Assembly: GCA_002298155.1 (NCBI GenBank)
Contig: DBME01000374.1
Coordinates: 1-8,945, forward strand
Length of the DNA stretch: 8,945 nucleotides
DNA from: Holophagaceae bacterium UBA706
GTDB lineage: Bacteria > Acidobacteriota > Holophagae > Holophagales > Holophagaceae
Direction of reading: 5' to 3'
In this document: piece by piece, positions 1-6,823 of the stretch
Numbering within the stretch: position 1 is the stretch's first letter
Layout of the letters: each line of letters begins with the position of its first letter
Position numbers and translations under genes: made by a program
Notes under the pieces: generated by a model
Told to the model about the DNA's origin: nothing
Databases searched by the model: none
What the model saw: only the letters and a program-made list of their open reading frames with translations

Positions 1-1379
1 AAGGCGAAGGGGCTGGTGCGGTTGCGGTCCGTGGCGTCCTGCTCCAGAGCTGGCAGGCTGGCGAGCTTCAGGTCCAGGAGCTGGGCCTCGCTGGCGTCGG
101 CCACGTCGCCGCGCTCGATGGCCTCGAGGATGCGGTTGAGCTGGGAACCCAGGTAGGCGGACATGATGGCCGGCGGCGCTTCGTTGGCGCCCAGGCGGTG
201 GTCGTTGCCGGCGAAGGCGATGGCCGCCCGCAGGAGGCCGCCGTGGCGGTGGATGGCCTTGAGGGTGGCCCCCAGGAAGTAGAGGAACTGGAGGTTCTCC
301 TCCGGCGTCTTGCCGGGCTCCAGGAGGTTGTGGCCCTCGTCGGTGGCCATGCTCCAGTTCACGTGCTTGCCGGAACCGTTGACCCCCGCGAAGGGCTTCT
401 CGTGCAGGAGCACCGCCAGGTTCTGGCGCTCACCCACCTGCTTGAGGATCTCCATGAGGAGCTGGTTGTGGTCCGAAGCCAGGTTGGCCGGCTCGTAGAT
501 GGGGGCGATCTCGAACTGGTTGGGGGCCACCTCGTTGTGGCGGGTCTTGGCGGGAATGCCCAGCTTGAAGCACTCCAGTTCCACTTCCTGCATGAAGCCC
601 AGCACACGCTCCTTGATGCTGCCGAAGTAGTGGTCCTCCAGTTCCTGGCCCTTGGGGGGACGGGCGCCCTGGAGCGTGCGGTTGGCGAAGATGAGGTCGG
701 GGCGTTCCCGGGCCAGGTCCAGGTCCACCAGGAAGTACTCCTGCTCGGGTCCGCACTGGGGGACCACGGTGGTGGCCCGGCTCTCGAAGTGGCCCAGGGC
801 GTGCAGGGCGGCCTCCTTCACGGCCTCCATGGAGCGCAGGAGGGGCAGCTTGTTGTCCAGGGCCTCGCCGTGGTAGCCCACGAAGGCGGTGGGGATGCAG
901 AGCGTGGTGCCCAGCGGGTTCTCCATGAGGAAGGCCGGGCTGGTGGCGTCCCAGACGGTGTAGCCGCGGGCCTCGAAGGTGGCGCGCAGGCCCCCTGAGG
1001 GGAACGAGCTGGCATCCGGTTCGCCCTGGATGAGCTGGCTGCCGGAGAACTTCTCGATGACCACGCCCGCCTCGTCCCAGGCGATGAAGGCGTCGTGCTT
1101 CTCCGCGGTGGCGCCGGTCATGGGGAGGAACCAGTGGGTGAAGTGCGTGGCCCCGTGCTCCAGGGCCCACTCCTTCATGGCCTGGGCGACGCCGTGGGCG
1201 GTCTCGGGGGTCAGGGGCTCGCCCCGCTTCAGGCTGTGGCGGAAGGCCTTGAAGACTTCCCGGGGCAGCCGTTCGCGCATGGTCCGCTCATTGAAGGTGT
1301 TGCAGCCGAAGAAGCGGCTGACCTTCATCTGGTCCAAGCGATGGATGTCTGAACCTTTGATGGCCTGGGCGTTGCTCAT
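1..1379 (-). CDS. glnN: Glutamine synthetase type III, N-terminal part (3' end outside window)
   Basis: It makes glutamine from glutamate, ammonia and ATP in the cytoplasm, the main entry of ammonium into organic nitrogen. The visible 459 codons begin MSNAQAIKGSDIHRLDQMKV and remain open to the window edge. GSIII proteins are usually about 700 residues, so roughly a third is missing. Family marks are the N-terminal GSIII region with THWFLPMTG followed by AEKHDAF, the catalytic-site stretch GPEQEYF (210-216), RHNEVAPNQFEIAP (280-293) and GSGKHVNWS (335-343, His339 in the glutamate/ammonium site). The ATG at 1379 is preceded by a purine-rich AGGGGGG as ribosome site. The gene stands alone, divergent from nadA, with a promoter, a CRP-like palindrome and a terminator-like hairpin in its leader. 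Type I and II enzymes are clearly excluded by the N-terminal region. The family call is very secure; the symbol follows the usual GSIII naming. Confidence 0.95.
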   Translation of the reverse strand, partial: MSNAQAIKGSDIHRLDQMKVSRFFGCNTFNERTMRERLPREVFKAFRHSLKRGEPLTPETAHGVAQAMKEWALEHGATHFTHWFLPMTGATAEKHDAFIAWDEAGVVIEKFSGSQLIQGEPDASSFPSGGLRATFEARGYTVWDATSPAFLMENPLGTTLCIPTAFVGYHGEALDNKLPLLRSMEAVKEAALHALGHFESRATTVVPQCGPEQEYFLVDLDLARERPDLIFANRTLQGARPPKGQELEDHYFGSIKERVLGFMQEVELECFKLGIPAKTRHNEVAPNQFEIAPIYEPANLASDHNQLLMEILKQVGERQNLAVLLHEKPFAGVNGSGKHVNWSMATDEGHNLLEPGKTPEENLQFLYFLGATLKAIHRHGGLLRAAIAFAGNDHRLGANEAPPAIMSAYLGSQLNRILEAIERGDVADASEAQLLDLKLASLPALEQDATDRNRTSPFA

Positions 1380-1399
1380 GGACCCCCCTGTCCTGGAAG

Positions 1400-1428
1400 A
1401 AAAAAGCGGGCCTCCTCACGGAGAACCC
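1400..1428 (-). terminator. Terminator-like hairpin in the glnN 5' leader (candidate attenuator)
   Basis: Read on the minus strand, GGG-TT-CTCC-GTGA-GGAG-G-CCC folds into a hairpin (1408-1428) of two helices, CTCC/GGAG and GGG/CCC, with a small internal loop. GC and then six T residues (1405-1400) follow. That is the layout of an intrinsic terminator, yet it sits between the predicted glnN promoter and its start codon. It could act as an attenuator, or it could stop transcription arriving from upstream on that strand. No convincing antiterminator or known riboswitch was recognised. Confidence 0.5.
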
Positions 1429-1444
1429 ACGGATCGTGCTCGGC

Positions 1445-1460
1445 TGTGACGCAGATCACA
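1445..1460. promoter_or_regulatory. Perfect CRP/FNR-family operator palindrome
   Basis: The sequence TGTGA-CGCAGA-TCACA is an exact match to the classical CRP consensus TGTGA-N6-TCACA. It overlaps the last base of the predicted glnN -10 hexamer and covers the expected start site near 1453, a position typical of repression. Its centre lies about 150 bp from the nadA start, too far for classical activation of that gene. Which CRP/FNR-family protein binds it cannot be told from this window. Confidence 0.65.
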
Positions 1461-1488
1461 GCATAGAACCCAGGCAGGCCCCGCTCAA
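1460..1488 (-). promoter_or_regulatory. Sigma70-like promoter of glnN
   Basis: On the minus strand a -35 box TTGAGC (1488-1483) and a -10 box TATGCT (1465-1460) are separated by exactly 17 bp. Each matches four of six consensus positions. The predicted start near 1453 gives a leader of about 73 nt before the glnN ATG. The CRP-like palindrome overlaps the downstream edge of this promoter. Confidence 0.55.
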
Positions 1489-1591
1489 GACGTTCCTTGG
1501 CTTTGGCGGCGGGTGGCAAGAAATGTGTTTGTAAAAAATTTGATTTTCCCAAGCCGGCGCCCAGCGCGGGGGGACCCCGGCGCGGGCGCGG

Positions 1592-1597
1592 TAGAAT
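1592..1597 (+). promoter_or_regulatory. -10-like hexamer immediately upstream of nadA
   Basis: TAGAAT (five of six matches to TATAAT) ends six bases before the nadA ATG, so transcription would begin at or next to the start codon. No Shine-Dalgarno sequence is present in the intervening bases. No good -35 box is seen 17 bp upstream, where the DNA is G/C-rich. An A/T-rich patch (about 1519-1548) lies further upstream. Confidence 0.4.
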
Positions 1598-1603
1598 CGG
1601 ACC

Positions 1604-2575
1604 ATGAGCGCGCCGTCCCTTCCCTACCTTCCCGACCTGGAGACCATCGATCCGTCGCTGGATCTCCGGGCCGAAATCGAGCGGCTGCGGCGGGAGCGCA
1701 ACGCGGTCATCCTCGCCCACTACTACCAGGAGCCCGAGATCCAGGACCTGGCGGATTTCGTGGGGGACAGCCTCCAGCTCTCCCAGGCCGCGGCGAAGAC
1801 CCCGGCCGATGTCATCGCCTTCTGCGGCGTGCACTTCATGGCCGAGACCGCCAAGATCCTCAACCCCGGCAAGCGCGTCGTCATCCCCGACCTGGACGCG
1901 GGCTGCAGCCTGGCGGACCGCTGCCCCGCGGACGCCTTCGGGGAATGGCTGAAGAACTACCCCGACCACAAGGTCGTGAGCTACATCAACTGCTCCGCCG
2001 GCGTGAAGGCCCACTCCGACATCATCTGCACCAGCTCCAACGCCGTGCGGGTCGTGGAGAGCTTTCCTCGGGACCAGAAGCTGGTGTTCGCTCCGGACCG
2101 CCACCTGGGCCGCTGGGTGATGCGCCAGACCGGGCGGGACATGGTGCTGTGGCCCGGCTTCTGCATCGTGCACGAGCAGTTCACCGCCCTGCGCGTGGCC
2201 CAGCTCAAGGCCCGCCACCCCGGGGCGCGCATCATCGTCCACCCCGAGTGCGACGCCACCGTGAGCCGCATGGCCGATTTCGTGGGCTCCACCGCCGCCC
2301 TGCTGAAGTACGTGGGCACCGAACCCGCCATGTCCTTCATCGTGGGCACCGAGGCTGGCATCCTGCACCAGATGCACAAGCTCCGGCCGGAAGCCGAGCT
2401 GATCCCCATCCCCGCCGACAGCGGCTGCAACTGCGCCCTGTGCCCCTACATGAAGCTCAACAGCATCGAGAAGCTCTACCTGGCCCTGCGCGATCTGCAG
2501 CCGGAGATCCTTCTGGATGAGGACCTCCGCCGCCGGGCCCTGGGCCCCGTGGAACGGATGCTGGCCCTGGGCTGA
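1604..2575 (+). CDS. nadA: Quinolinate synthase NadA
   Basis: It condenses iminoaspartate with dihydroxyacetone phosphate to give quinolinate, the pyridine-ring step of de novo NAD synthesis. It is a cytoplasmic enzyme with an oxygen-sensitive [4Fe-4S] cluster. The 323-residue product shows the family stretches LAHYYQ (38-43), GDSLQLS (54-60), FMAETAKIL (78-86), PDLDAGCSL (95-103), APDRHLG (163-169), GFCIVHE (185-191) and VHPEC (212-216). Near the end is CNCALCPYMKLN (275-286). By comparison with known NadA proteins the cluster ligands should be Cys101, Cys187 and Cys280. Cys275 and Cys277 sit where some homologues carry an extra CxxC. The ATG at 1604 lacks a ribosome-binding site but gives a normal NadA N-terminus. 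nadB and nadC are not nearby. The gene ends one base from the stop codon of the convergent neighbour. Confidence 0.97.
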   Translation: MSAPSLPYLPDLETIDPSLDLRAEIERLRRERNAVILAHYYQEPEIQDLADFVGDSLQLSQAAAKTPADVIAFCGVHFMAETAKILNPGKRVVIPDLDAGCSLADRCPADAFGEWLKNYPDHKVVSYINCSAGVKAHSDIICTSSNAVRVVESFPRDQKLVFAPDRHLGRWVMRQTGRDMVLWPGFCIVHEQFTALRVAQLKARHPGARIIVHPECDATVSRMADFVGSTAALLKYVGTEPAMSFIVGTEAGILHQMHKLRPEAELIPIPADSGCNCALCPYMKLNSIEKLYLALRDLQPEILLDEDLRRRALGPVERMLALG

Positions 2576-2576
2576 G

Positions 2577-3332
2577 TCACTGCAGGGTGGGATGGACGAG
2601 GCTCTCCGCGAGGCGGAGGGCCAAGGTCTCCATGGGCGCGGCGATGAGGATGATCCCGCCGGGCGCGGCGGGGCAGGTGCGGAACCGGGGCGGGGGCGCC
2701 AGGACGACTTCGCCGGCCTGGGGTTCCCGCGGCGTCAGGTCCTTCCAGGTGTCCATCGGGACCCGCCGGCGCCGCCCGCCGGCCGCCAGTTCCAGTTCGC
2801 CATCCCAAACCATGTCCAATTCCAGCCAGGCGCCCAGGATGATGCCGTCCCCATCGTCTACGGCAAGGCAACAGCCGGCCACCTGGCCGCCCTGGGTTCC
2901 GATCCAGGCCAAGGTGGGCACCGGCACCTGGCAGAGGACGCCTCCGGGGCCCTGGACCTCGGGTCCCTCCAGGCGCGTGCCGTCCCAGCGCCGGACCCCC
3001 GTGGGCCGGGGCAGGCAGGGCAGGACCCTGGCCTCCGCCACCCGGGGCGCCAGGGCTTCGGGCAGTCCGTGCCGGCGTTCCCATTTCTCAGCGTAGGCTA
3101 GCGCCTGGCGCACCCGGTGCAGCGCCCGGGGGCCGCCCTCCAGGAGCCGCCGCAGGCAGGGCGGCACCAGCTCTGCGGCCAGGGCCTCGGGACGCCCCTC
3201 CCCCAGCTTGGCCAGCCGCATGTGCTCCACCCGGTTCACGTCCACGAAGCGGGCCGGATCGCTGGGCAACTGCGCCACCAGCGCCATGCGCTCCCGGGGA
3301 CCTTCGCTCCAGACGGCCGTTCCCAGCCTCAT
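2577..3332 (-). CDS. Uncharacterised 251-aa protein, possibly a degenerate FAH-fold protein
   Basis: I do not recognise this protein with certainty. It starts MRLGTAVWSEGPRERMALVA and has no signal peptide or membrane segment. Its order of elements recalls the fumarylacetoacetate hydrolase (FAH) family. There is an N-terminal part with FVDVNR (29-34) and LLEGGPRALHRVRQAL (63-78). The strand VPVPTLAWIG (136-145) follows, then VAGCCLAVDD (151-160), LGAWLELD (166-173) and a late AGEVVLAPPP (206-215), like the GDVILTGTP of true enzymes. By my hand alignment the two metal-binding glutamates of the ExE motif become Pro137 and Pro139, so catalysis of the usual kind looks unlikely. The start overlaps the stop of the thioesterase gene by ATGA, which suggests translational coupling in a two-gene operon. 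The coding frame is well supported; the family assignment is weak. Confidence 0.75.
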   Translation of the reverse strand: MRLGTAVWSEGPRERMALVAQLPSDPARFVDVNRVEHMRLAKLGEGRPEALAAELVPPCLRRLLEGGPRALHRVRQALAYAEKWERRHGLPEALAPRVAEARVLPCLPRPTGVRRWDGTRLEGPEVQGPGGVLCQVPVPTLAWIGTQGGQVAGCCLAVDDGDGIILGAWLELDMVWDGELELAAGGRRRRVPMDTWKDLTPREPQAGEVVLAPPPRFRTCPAAPGGIILIAAPMETLALRLAESLVHPTLQ

Positions 3333-3724
3333 CCCTGCGTCCTCAGCCAGGCCTGGGTCGCGGGCCGCACGGGCCGCGGGCGCTGGGTGGCGAAGTCCAT
3401 CATCACCTGCACCGTCTGGCCTTCGGCCAGCACGACCTCGTCCTTGGTGCGGATCACCCGGTAGGCCAGCGTGAAGGACGTGTGGCCCACGTGCGGACAC
3501 CGCACCTCCACCCTCACATCGTCGCCCAGGAGGATGGGCTTGCGGTAGTCCAACTCCACACGGGCGATGAGGAAGCCCTCCTCCTGAAAGGAGCGGCCGG
3601 CCAGGTACCCGCCCCACCAGCGGGTGCGGGCATGCTCCAGGTAGGTGACGAACACCGCGTGGTTGACGTGCCCCAGGGCGTCCAGGTCCGCGAAGCGCAC
3701 ATCGATGGGCAGGGAAAAGGCCAT
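3329..3724 (-). CDS. YbgC/4HBT-family acyl-CoA thioesterase
   Basis: This is a single-domain hotdog thioesterase expected to hydrolyse acyl-CoA (or acyl-ACP) thioesters in the cytoplasm; the substrate cannot be read from sequence. The 131-residue product matches the usual family length. It begins MAFSLPIDVRFADLDALGHV and carries the signature D-x-L-GHVNHAVF-x-x-YLEHAR (15-33), in which Asp15 is the expected catalytic residue. Later stretches include VELDYRKPILLGD (56-68) and TSFTLAYRVIR (82-92). The ATG at 3724 has a strong GGAGG site four bases upstream. YbgC of Proteobacteria sits in the tol-pal cluster, but no tol or pal gene is here. Instead it leads a two-gene unit with the following reading frame (ATGA overlap) and is transcribed divergently from the CPBP protease gene 34 bp away. 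The family is secure, but I leave the symbol open. Confidence 0.92.
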   Translation of the reverse strand: MAFSLPIDVRFADLDALGHVNHAVFVTYLEHARTRWWGGYLAGRSFQEEGFLIARVELDYRKPILLGDDVRVEVRCPHVGHTSFTLAYRVIRTKDEVVLAEGQTVQVMMDFATQRPRPVRPATQAWLRTQG

Positions 3725-3740
3725 GTCGCCTCCTTCCAAC

Positions 3741-3750
3741 AATGTATCAT
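3741..3750. promoter_or_regulatory. Shared divergent promoter core between thioesterase and CPBP genes
   Basis: The 34-bp gap between the two divergent start codons contains an A/T-rich core, ATGTATCAT, that is nearly its own reverse complement. Rightwards, TATCAT (3745-3750) could serve as -10 for the CPBP gene, with a start site at or next to its ATG. Leftwards, the same bases read ATGATACAT and could serve the thioesterase gene, leaving room for its GGAGG. Convincing -35 boxes are not visible, so this is tentative. Confidence 0.3.
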
Positions 3751-3758
3751 CCTGAATC

Positions 3759-5126
3759 ATGGACCTACGCAGACGCGCTCCCTGGACCCCTGATCGTGCA
3801 TGGGCCGATCCGTTCATCGCCACCCTGGCGCTGCTCATCATCCTCGCGGTGGGTGGCATGGCCCGGATGCGCAAGACGAAGCCCGCGCTGCCCGCCGAGC
3901 GGGTTGACCTCCAGGGCACCCTGGCGGACGTGGCCCTGGCCGCCCCCAAGGTGCTGGGCGGCATGACCGGCGGGGCCGTCGCCCCCCGGGACACCCTGAA
4001 GGATCTCGTCGCCAAGGGCGGCAAAGGCTGGGACCAGGCCCTCCTGGCCGTCCACGCCGCCGAGAAGGGCGATCTTGACCTGGGCGCCCGGCTGGCCAAG
4101 GAAGCCCCCGGCGCCCGGGGCGCCGCCTTCCTGCGCACCTGGACCTGGGCCTACACGGGCGAAGGCCCCGCACCGACCCCCGACGATCGCAAGCAGGCTT
4201 CGGACGGCCTGGGCAACGGCTACGCCGCCGGCATGCTGGAAGCCCGGTGTCTGACCCGGTCCGGAGCGGACGGCAAGCCCAGCCAGGCCCGCGCCGAAGC
4301 CTGGGTCCTGCCCCGCCTGGCGGCCCTGGTGGCCGCGGGCCTCGCCGGCCTCGTCCTCGTGCTGGGCGGCCTCAGCTTCATGATCTACCTCGCCCTGAGC
4401 CGCGCCCCCCAGCGGGTCCTGCCCCGCTACGCCATGTCGGGCCGCGCCCTCCTCATCGTGCTGCTGGGCTGGTTCCTCACCCACATCAGCGCGGGCTTCT
4501 TCATCGGCTACCTTCTCGCCCTGCTGCCCTTTCTCAAGCCCATCGGCCTGCCCCTGACCTACGCCTTCCACGCCACCCTGGGCACCCGGTACCTCTGCTG
4601 GGCCGAGGGCATCACCTTCCGGGAACTGTGGGTCCGCGTGGCCCCGGGCGGCCACCGCCGCGCCCTCCTCACCTCCTTCGGCTACATCGCCCTGGCCTTC
4701 ACGATGGTCATGGCGGTGGCCATGGTCATCAGCCCCTTCCTCCGCAATGCGGAGCCCCCCCAGCGGGAGCTCATGGACCTCCTCACCCGCCTGCGCGGAC
4801 CCCTGGCCGTGGTCCTCACCTTCCTGACGGTGGCCGGACTGGCGCCGTTCTTCGAGGAACTGATCTTCCGGGGCTTCCTGCTCCCGTGGCTGGGCGAGCG
4901 TCTTGAAACCCGCCTGGGCAGGCGCGGCGGCTGGCTCCTGGCCATCGCCATCACCGGCCTCACCTTCGGCGCCATGCACATGCAGCCCGTGGGCCTGCCC
5001 ACCCTCAGCACCCTGGGCATCGTCCTGGGCTTCGCCTTCCTGCGCACCGGCAATCTCTACACGGCGATCCTGGTGCACAGCATGTGGAACGGCGGGCTGT
5101 TCCTCTTCATGCGGTTCGTCGGCTGA
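3759..5126 (+). CDS. CPBP-family (Abi/Rce1-like) intramembrane metalloprotease with N-terminal extension
   Basis: This is a multi-pass inner-membrane protein of 455 residues whose C-terminal half is a CPBP glutamic/metallo-type protease domain. Family motifs are intact: EELIFRG (366-372, catalytic Glu pair), F-x-x-x-H ending at His407 (GAMHM) and H-x-x-x-N with His440 and Asn444. Hydrophobic segments lie near 18-34, 186-212, 228-258, 303-326, 347-365, 391-407 and 418-440. Between the first and second segments is a soluble, Ala-rich, probably helical stretch of about 140 residues that I do not recognise. Bacterial members act in protein processing or bacteriocin self-immunity, but no peptide substrate or bacteriocin gene is seen here. 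The ATG at 3759 follows an in-frame stop two codons upstream and lacks a clear ribosome site, so translation may be leaderless. A later Met34 start is possible but would remove the first membrane segment. Confidence 0.9.
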   Translation: MDLRRRAPWTPDRAWADPFIATLALLIILAVGGMARMRKTKPALPAERVDLQGTLADVALAAPKVLGGMTGGAVAPRDTLKDLVAKGGKGWDQALLAVHAAEKGDLDLGARLAKEAPGARGAAFLRTWTWAYTGEGPAPTPDDRKQASDGLGNGYAAGMLEARCLTRSGADGKPSQARAEAWVLPRLAALVAAGLAGLVLVLGGLSFMIYLALSRAPQRVLPRYAMSGRALLIVLLGWFLTHISAGFFIGYLLALLPFLKPIGLPLTYAFHATLGTRYLCWAEGITFRELWVRVAPGGHRRALLTSFGYIALAFTMVMAVAMVISPFLRNAEPPQRELMDLLTRLRGPLAVVLTFLTVAGLAPFFEELIFRGFLLPWLGERLETRLGRRGGWLLAIAITGLTFGAMHMQPVGLPTLSTLGIVLGFAFLRTGNLYTAILVHSMWNGGLFLFMRFVG

Positions 5127-5148
5127 CCGGACCGAAGAAGAAGCCTAA

Positions 5149-6768
5149 CTAGCGGGCATACTCCACGGCCCGGGTCTCGCGCATGACGGTGACCTTGATC
5201 TGGCCGGGATACTGCATTTCGCCTTCGATGCGCTTGGTGACGTCCTTGGCGAGCCAGAAAGCCTGGTCGTCGTTCACCTGGCCGGCGTCCACCATGATGC
5301 GGATCTCGCGGCCCGCCTGCATGGCGAAGCTCTTCTGGACGCCCTTGTAGCTGTTGGCGATGGCTTCCAGGGCCTCCAGGCGCTTGACGTAGGTCTCCAG
5401 CATTTCCCGGCGCGCGCCGGGGCGGGCGGCGCTCAGGGCGTCCGCGGCGGTGATGAGCATGGCTTCCACGGTCTTGGGCTCGAAGTCCCCGTGGTGGCAG
5501 CTCATGGCGTGGATGACGGGATCCTTCTCCCCGAAGCGCTTGAGGAGCTCCATGCCGATCTCGATGTGCGTCCCTTCCACTTCCCGGTCGATGGCCTTGC
5601 CGATGTCGTGGAAGAGGCCGGCACGCCGGGCGAGGCGCTGATCCGCGCCCAGTTCCGCGGCCATGTATTCGGCGATGCGCGCCACTTCCTTCGTGTGCTC
5701 CAGGACGTTCTGGCCGTAGCTGGTGCGGTAGTTGAGACGGCCGATGAGCTTGTGGAGCTTGGGGTGCACGTCCGGGAAGCCCAGGGAGATGGCCGCGGCC
5801 TCGCCCAGTTCCTTGAGGTGCTGGTCCATGTCGATCTTGGTCTTCTCAACCACCTCCTCGATGCGGGCCGGATGGATCCGGCCGTCGGCGAGGAGTTTGA
5901 GGATGGCCTGCCGGGCCACTTCCCGGCGGATGGGGTCGAAGCTGCTCACCACGATGGTCTCGGGCGTGTCGTCCACGATGAGGTCGCAGCCCGTGGCCTT
6001 TTCCAGGGCCCGGATGTTGCGGCCCTCGCGCCCGATGATGCGGCCCTTGAGATCGTCGCTGGGCAGCTGGACGGAACTGACGGCCGCTTCGGACACCACG
6101 TCCGAGGCCAGCCGCTGGATGGCGGCGGTGATGGTCCACCGGGCACGCTTCTGGGCCTCTTCCTGGGCTTCGTCCTCGATGCGGCGCACCAGCTTGGCGG
6201 AGTCCATCTTGGCGGTGTACTCCAGCTGGCTCACCAGCTCCTGCTTGGCGTCGTCCCGGGTCAGGCCGGCGATCTCCTCGAGCTTCTTGGCCTGCTCCTC
6301 CACGAGCCGCTTGGATTCCGTCTGGAGGGCCGCGAGCTTTTCCTGCTCCTCCTTGACCCGCTCCGTCTTGGTTTCCACTTCCTTCTGCTTCTGGTCCACC
6401 TGGGTCAGCTTCTTGTCGAGGCTGTCCTCCTTGCTCTGGAGACGCTGCTCCTGCTTTTCCAGGGTCTGCATGCGCTCGTTGGCGAGCTTCTCGGCTTCCT
6501 GCCGGGCCTGGAGCGCCTGCTCCTTGGCCTTGAGCTCCGCCTCCTTGCGCATGGCGTCGGCTTCCCGCTGGCCGCGGTTGATGACCTTGGCGGCCTCCTT
6601 CTCGGCCTCCGCGATCAGCCGTTCACGCTCGGCCTTGAGTTCGGCCTCGGCCTTGGCCGTGGCCTTGGAGACGTCCACGACCGCCGCCTGGGCGCGCCGG
6701 AACTGGAAGATGAACGCCGCCATGGCCAGGACGGCCACAACGAGAAAAATCCAAGCCAATGGGTTCAT
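5149..6768 (-). CDS. rny: Ribonuclease Y
   Basis: It is a membrane-anchored endoribonuclease that starts mRNA decay, commonly in bacteria lacking RNase E or alongside it. The 539-residue product matches the family in length and order. It has an N-terminal membrane helix (about 4-22), a long charged coiled coil (about 30-210), a KH RNA-binding domain with [10 protein letters not shown] (242-251), and an HD domain. The HD residues are His358 (LEHT), His387-Asp388 (FHDIGK), His401, His425-His426 (CHHGD) and Asp443 (AADALS). The usual RNase Y C-terminal domain follows and ends in a basic, arginine-rich tail. AGGAG lies eight bases before the ATG. The gene follows the predicted 6S RNA on the same strand and converges with the CPBP gene, 22 bp between stops, without an evident terminator. 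All catalytic and binding motifs are intact. Confidence 0.98.
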   Translation of the reverse strand: MNPLAWIFLVVAVLAMAAFIFQFRRAQAAVVDVSKATAKAEAELKAERERLIAEAEKEAAKVINRGQREADAMRKEAELKAKEQALQARQEAEKLANERMQTLEKQEQRLQSKEDSLDKKLTQVDQKQKEVETKTERVKEEQEKLAALQTESKRLVEEQAKKLEEIAGLTRDDAKQELVSQLEYTAKMDSAKLVRRIEDEAQEEAQKRARWTITAAIQRLASDVVSEAAVSSVQLPSDDLKGRIIGREGRNIRALEKATGCDLIVDDTPETIVVSSFDPIRREVARQAILKLLADGRIHPARIEEVVEKTKIDMDQHLKELGEAAAISLGFPDVHPKLHKLIGRLNYRTSYGQNVLEHTKEVARIAEYMAAELGADQRLARRAGLFHDIGKAIDREVEGTHIEIGMELLKRFGEKDPVIHAMSCHHGDFEPKTVEAMLITAADALSAARPGARREMLETYVKRLEALEAIANSYKGVQKSFAMQAGREIRIMVDAGQVNDDQAFWLAKDVTKRIEGEMQYPGQIKVTVMRETRAVEYAR

Positions 6769-6823
6769 GGGACGACTCCTGGGGGTTGGGAGGCGTCGGC
6801 ATAGGAGCCTGATGGACGATGAG

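Noticed and set aside
198..998. Long open frame on the + strand
   Set aside because: It is antisense to glnN, with a composition of repeated Val/Gly/Leu/Glu typical of a shadow frame in GC-rich DNA, and no recognisable domain.
1540..1555. FNR-like site (TTGAT with a second half-site)
   Set aside because: TTGAT occurs at the A/T-rich patch, but the partner half ATCAA is absent at the required spacing.
1376..2520. Alternative frames of 333 and 335 codons over nadA
   Set aside because: They overlap the clearly conserved NadA frame and have Gly/His/Pro/Arg-rich products with no domain.
3333..3617. Upstream extension of the 251-aa protein
   Set aside because: The extension lies in another frame of the thioesterase gene and reads as Gly/Pro/Arg-rich shadow; the ATG at 3332, overlapping the thioesterase stop as ATGA, fits better.
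3765..5078. Open frame of 437 codons on the - strand
   Set aside because: It mirrors the CPBP gene; the product is Gly/Glu/His/Gln-rich low-complexity sequence without motifs, whereas the + strand frame has the full protease motifs.
5127..5148. Possible bidirectional terminator between the CPBP gene and rny
   Set aside because: The 22-bp gap has no stable hairpin and no T-run on either strand.
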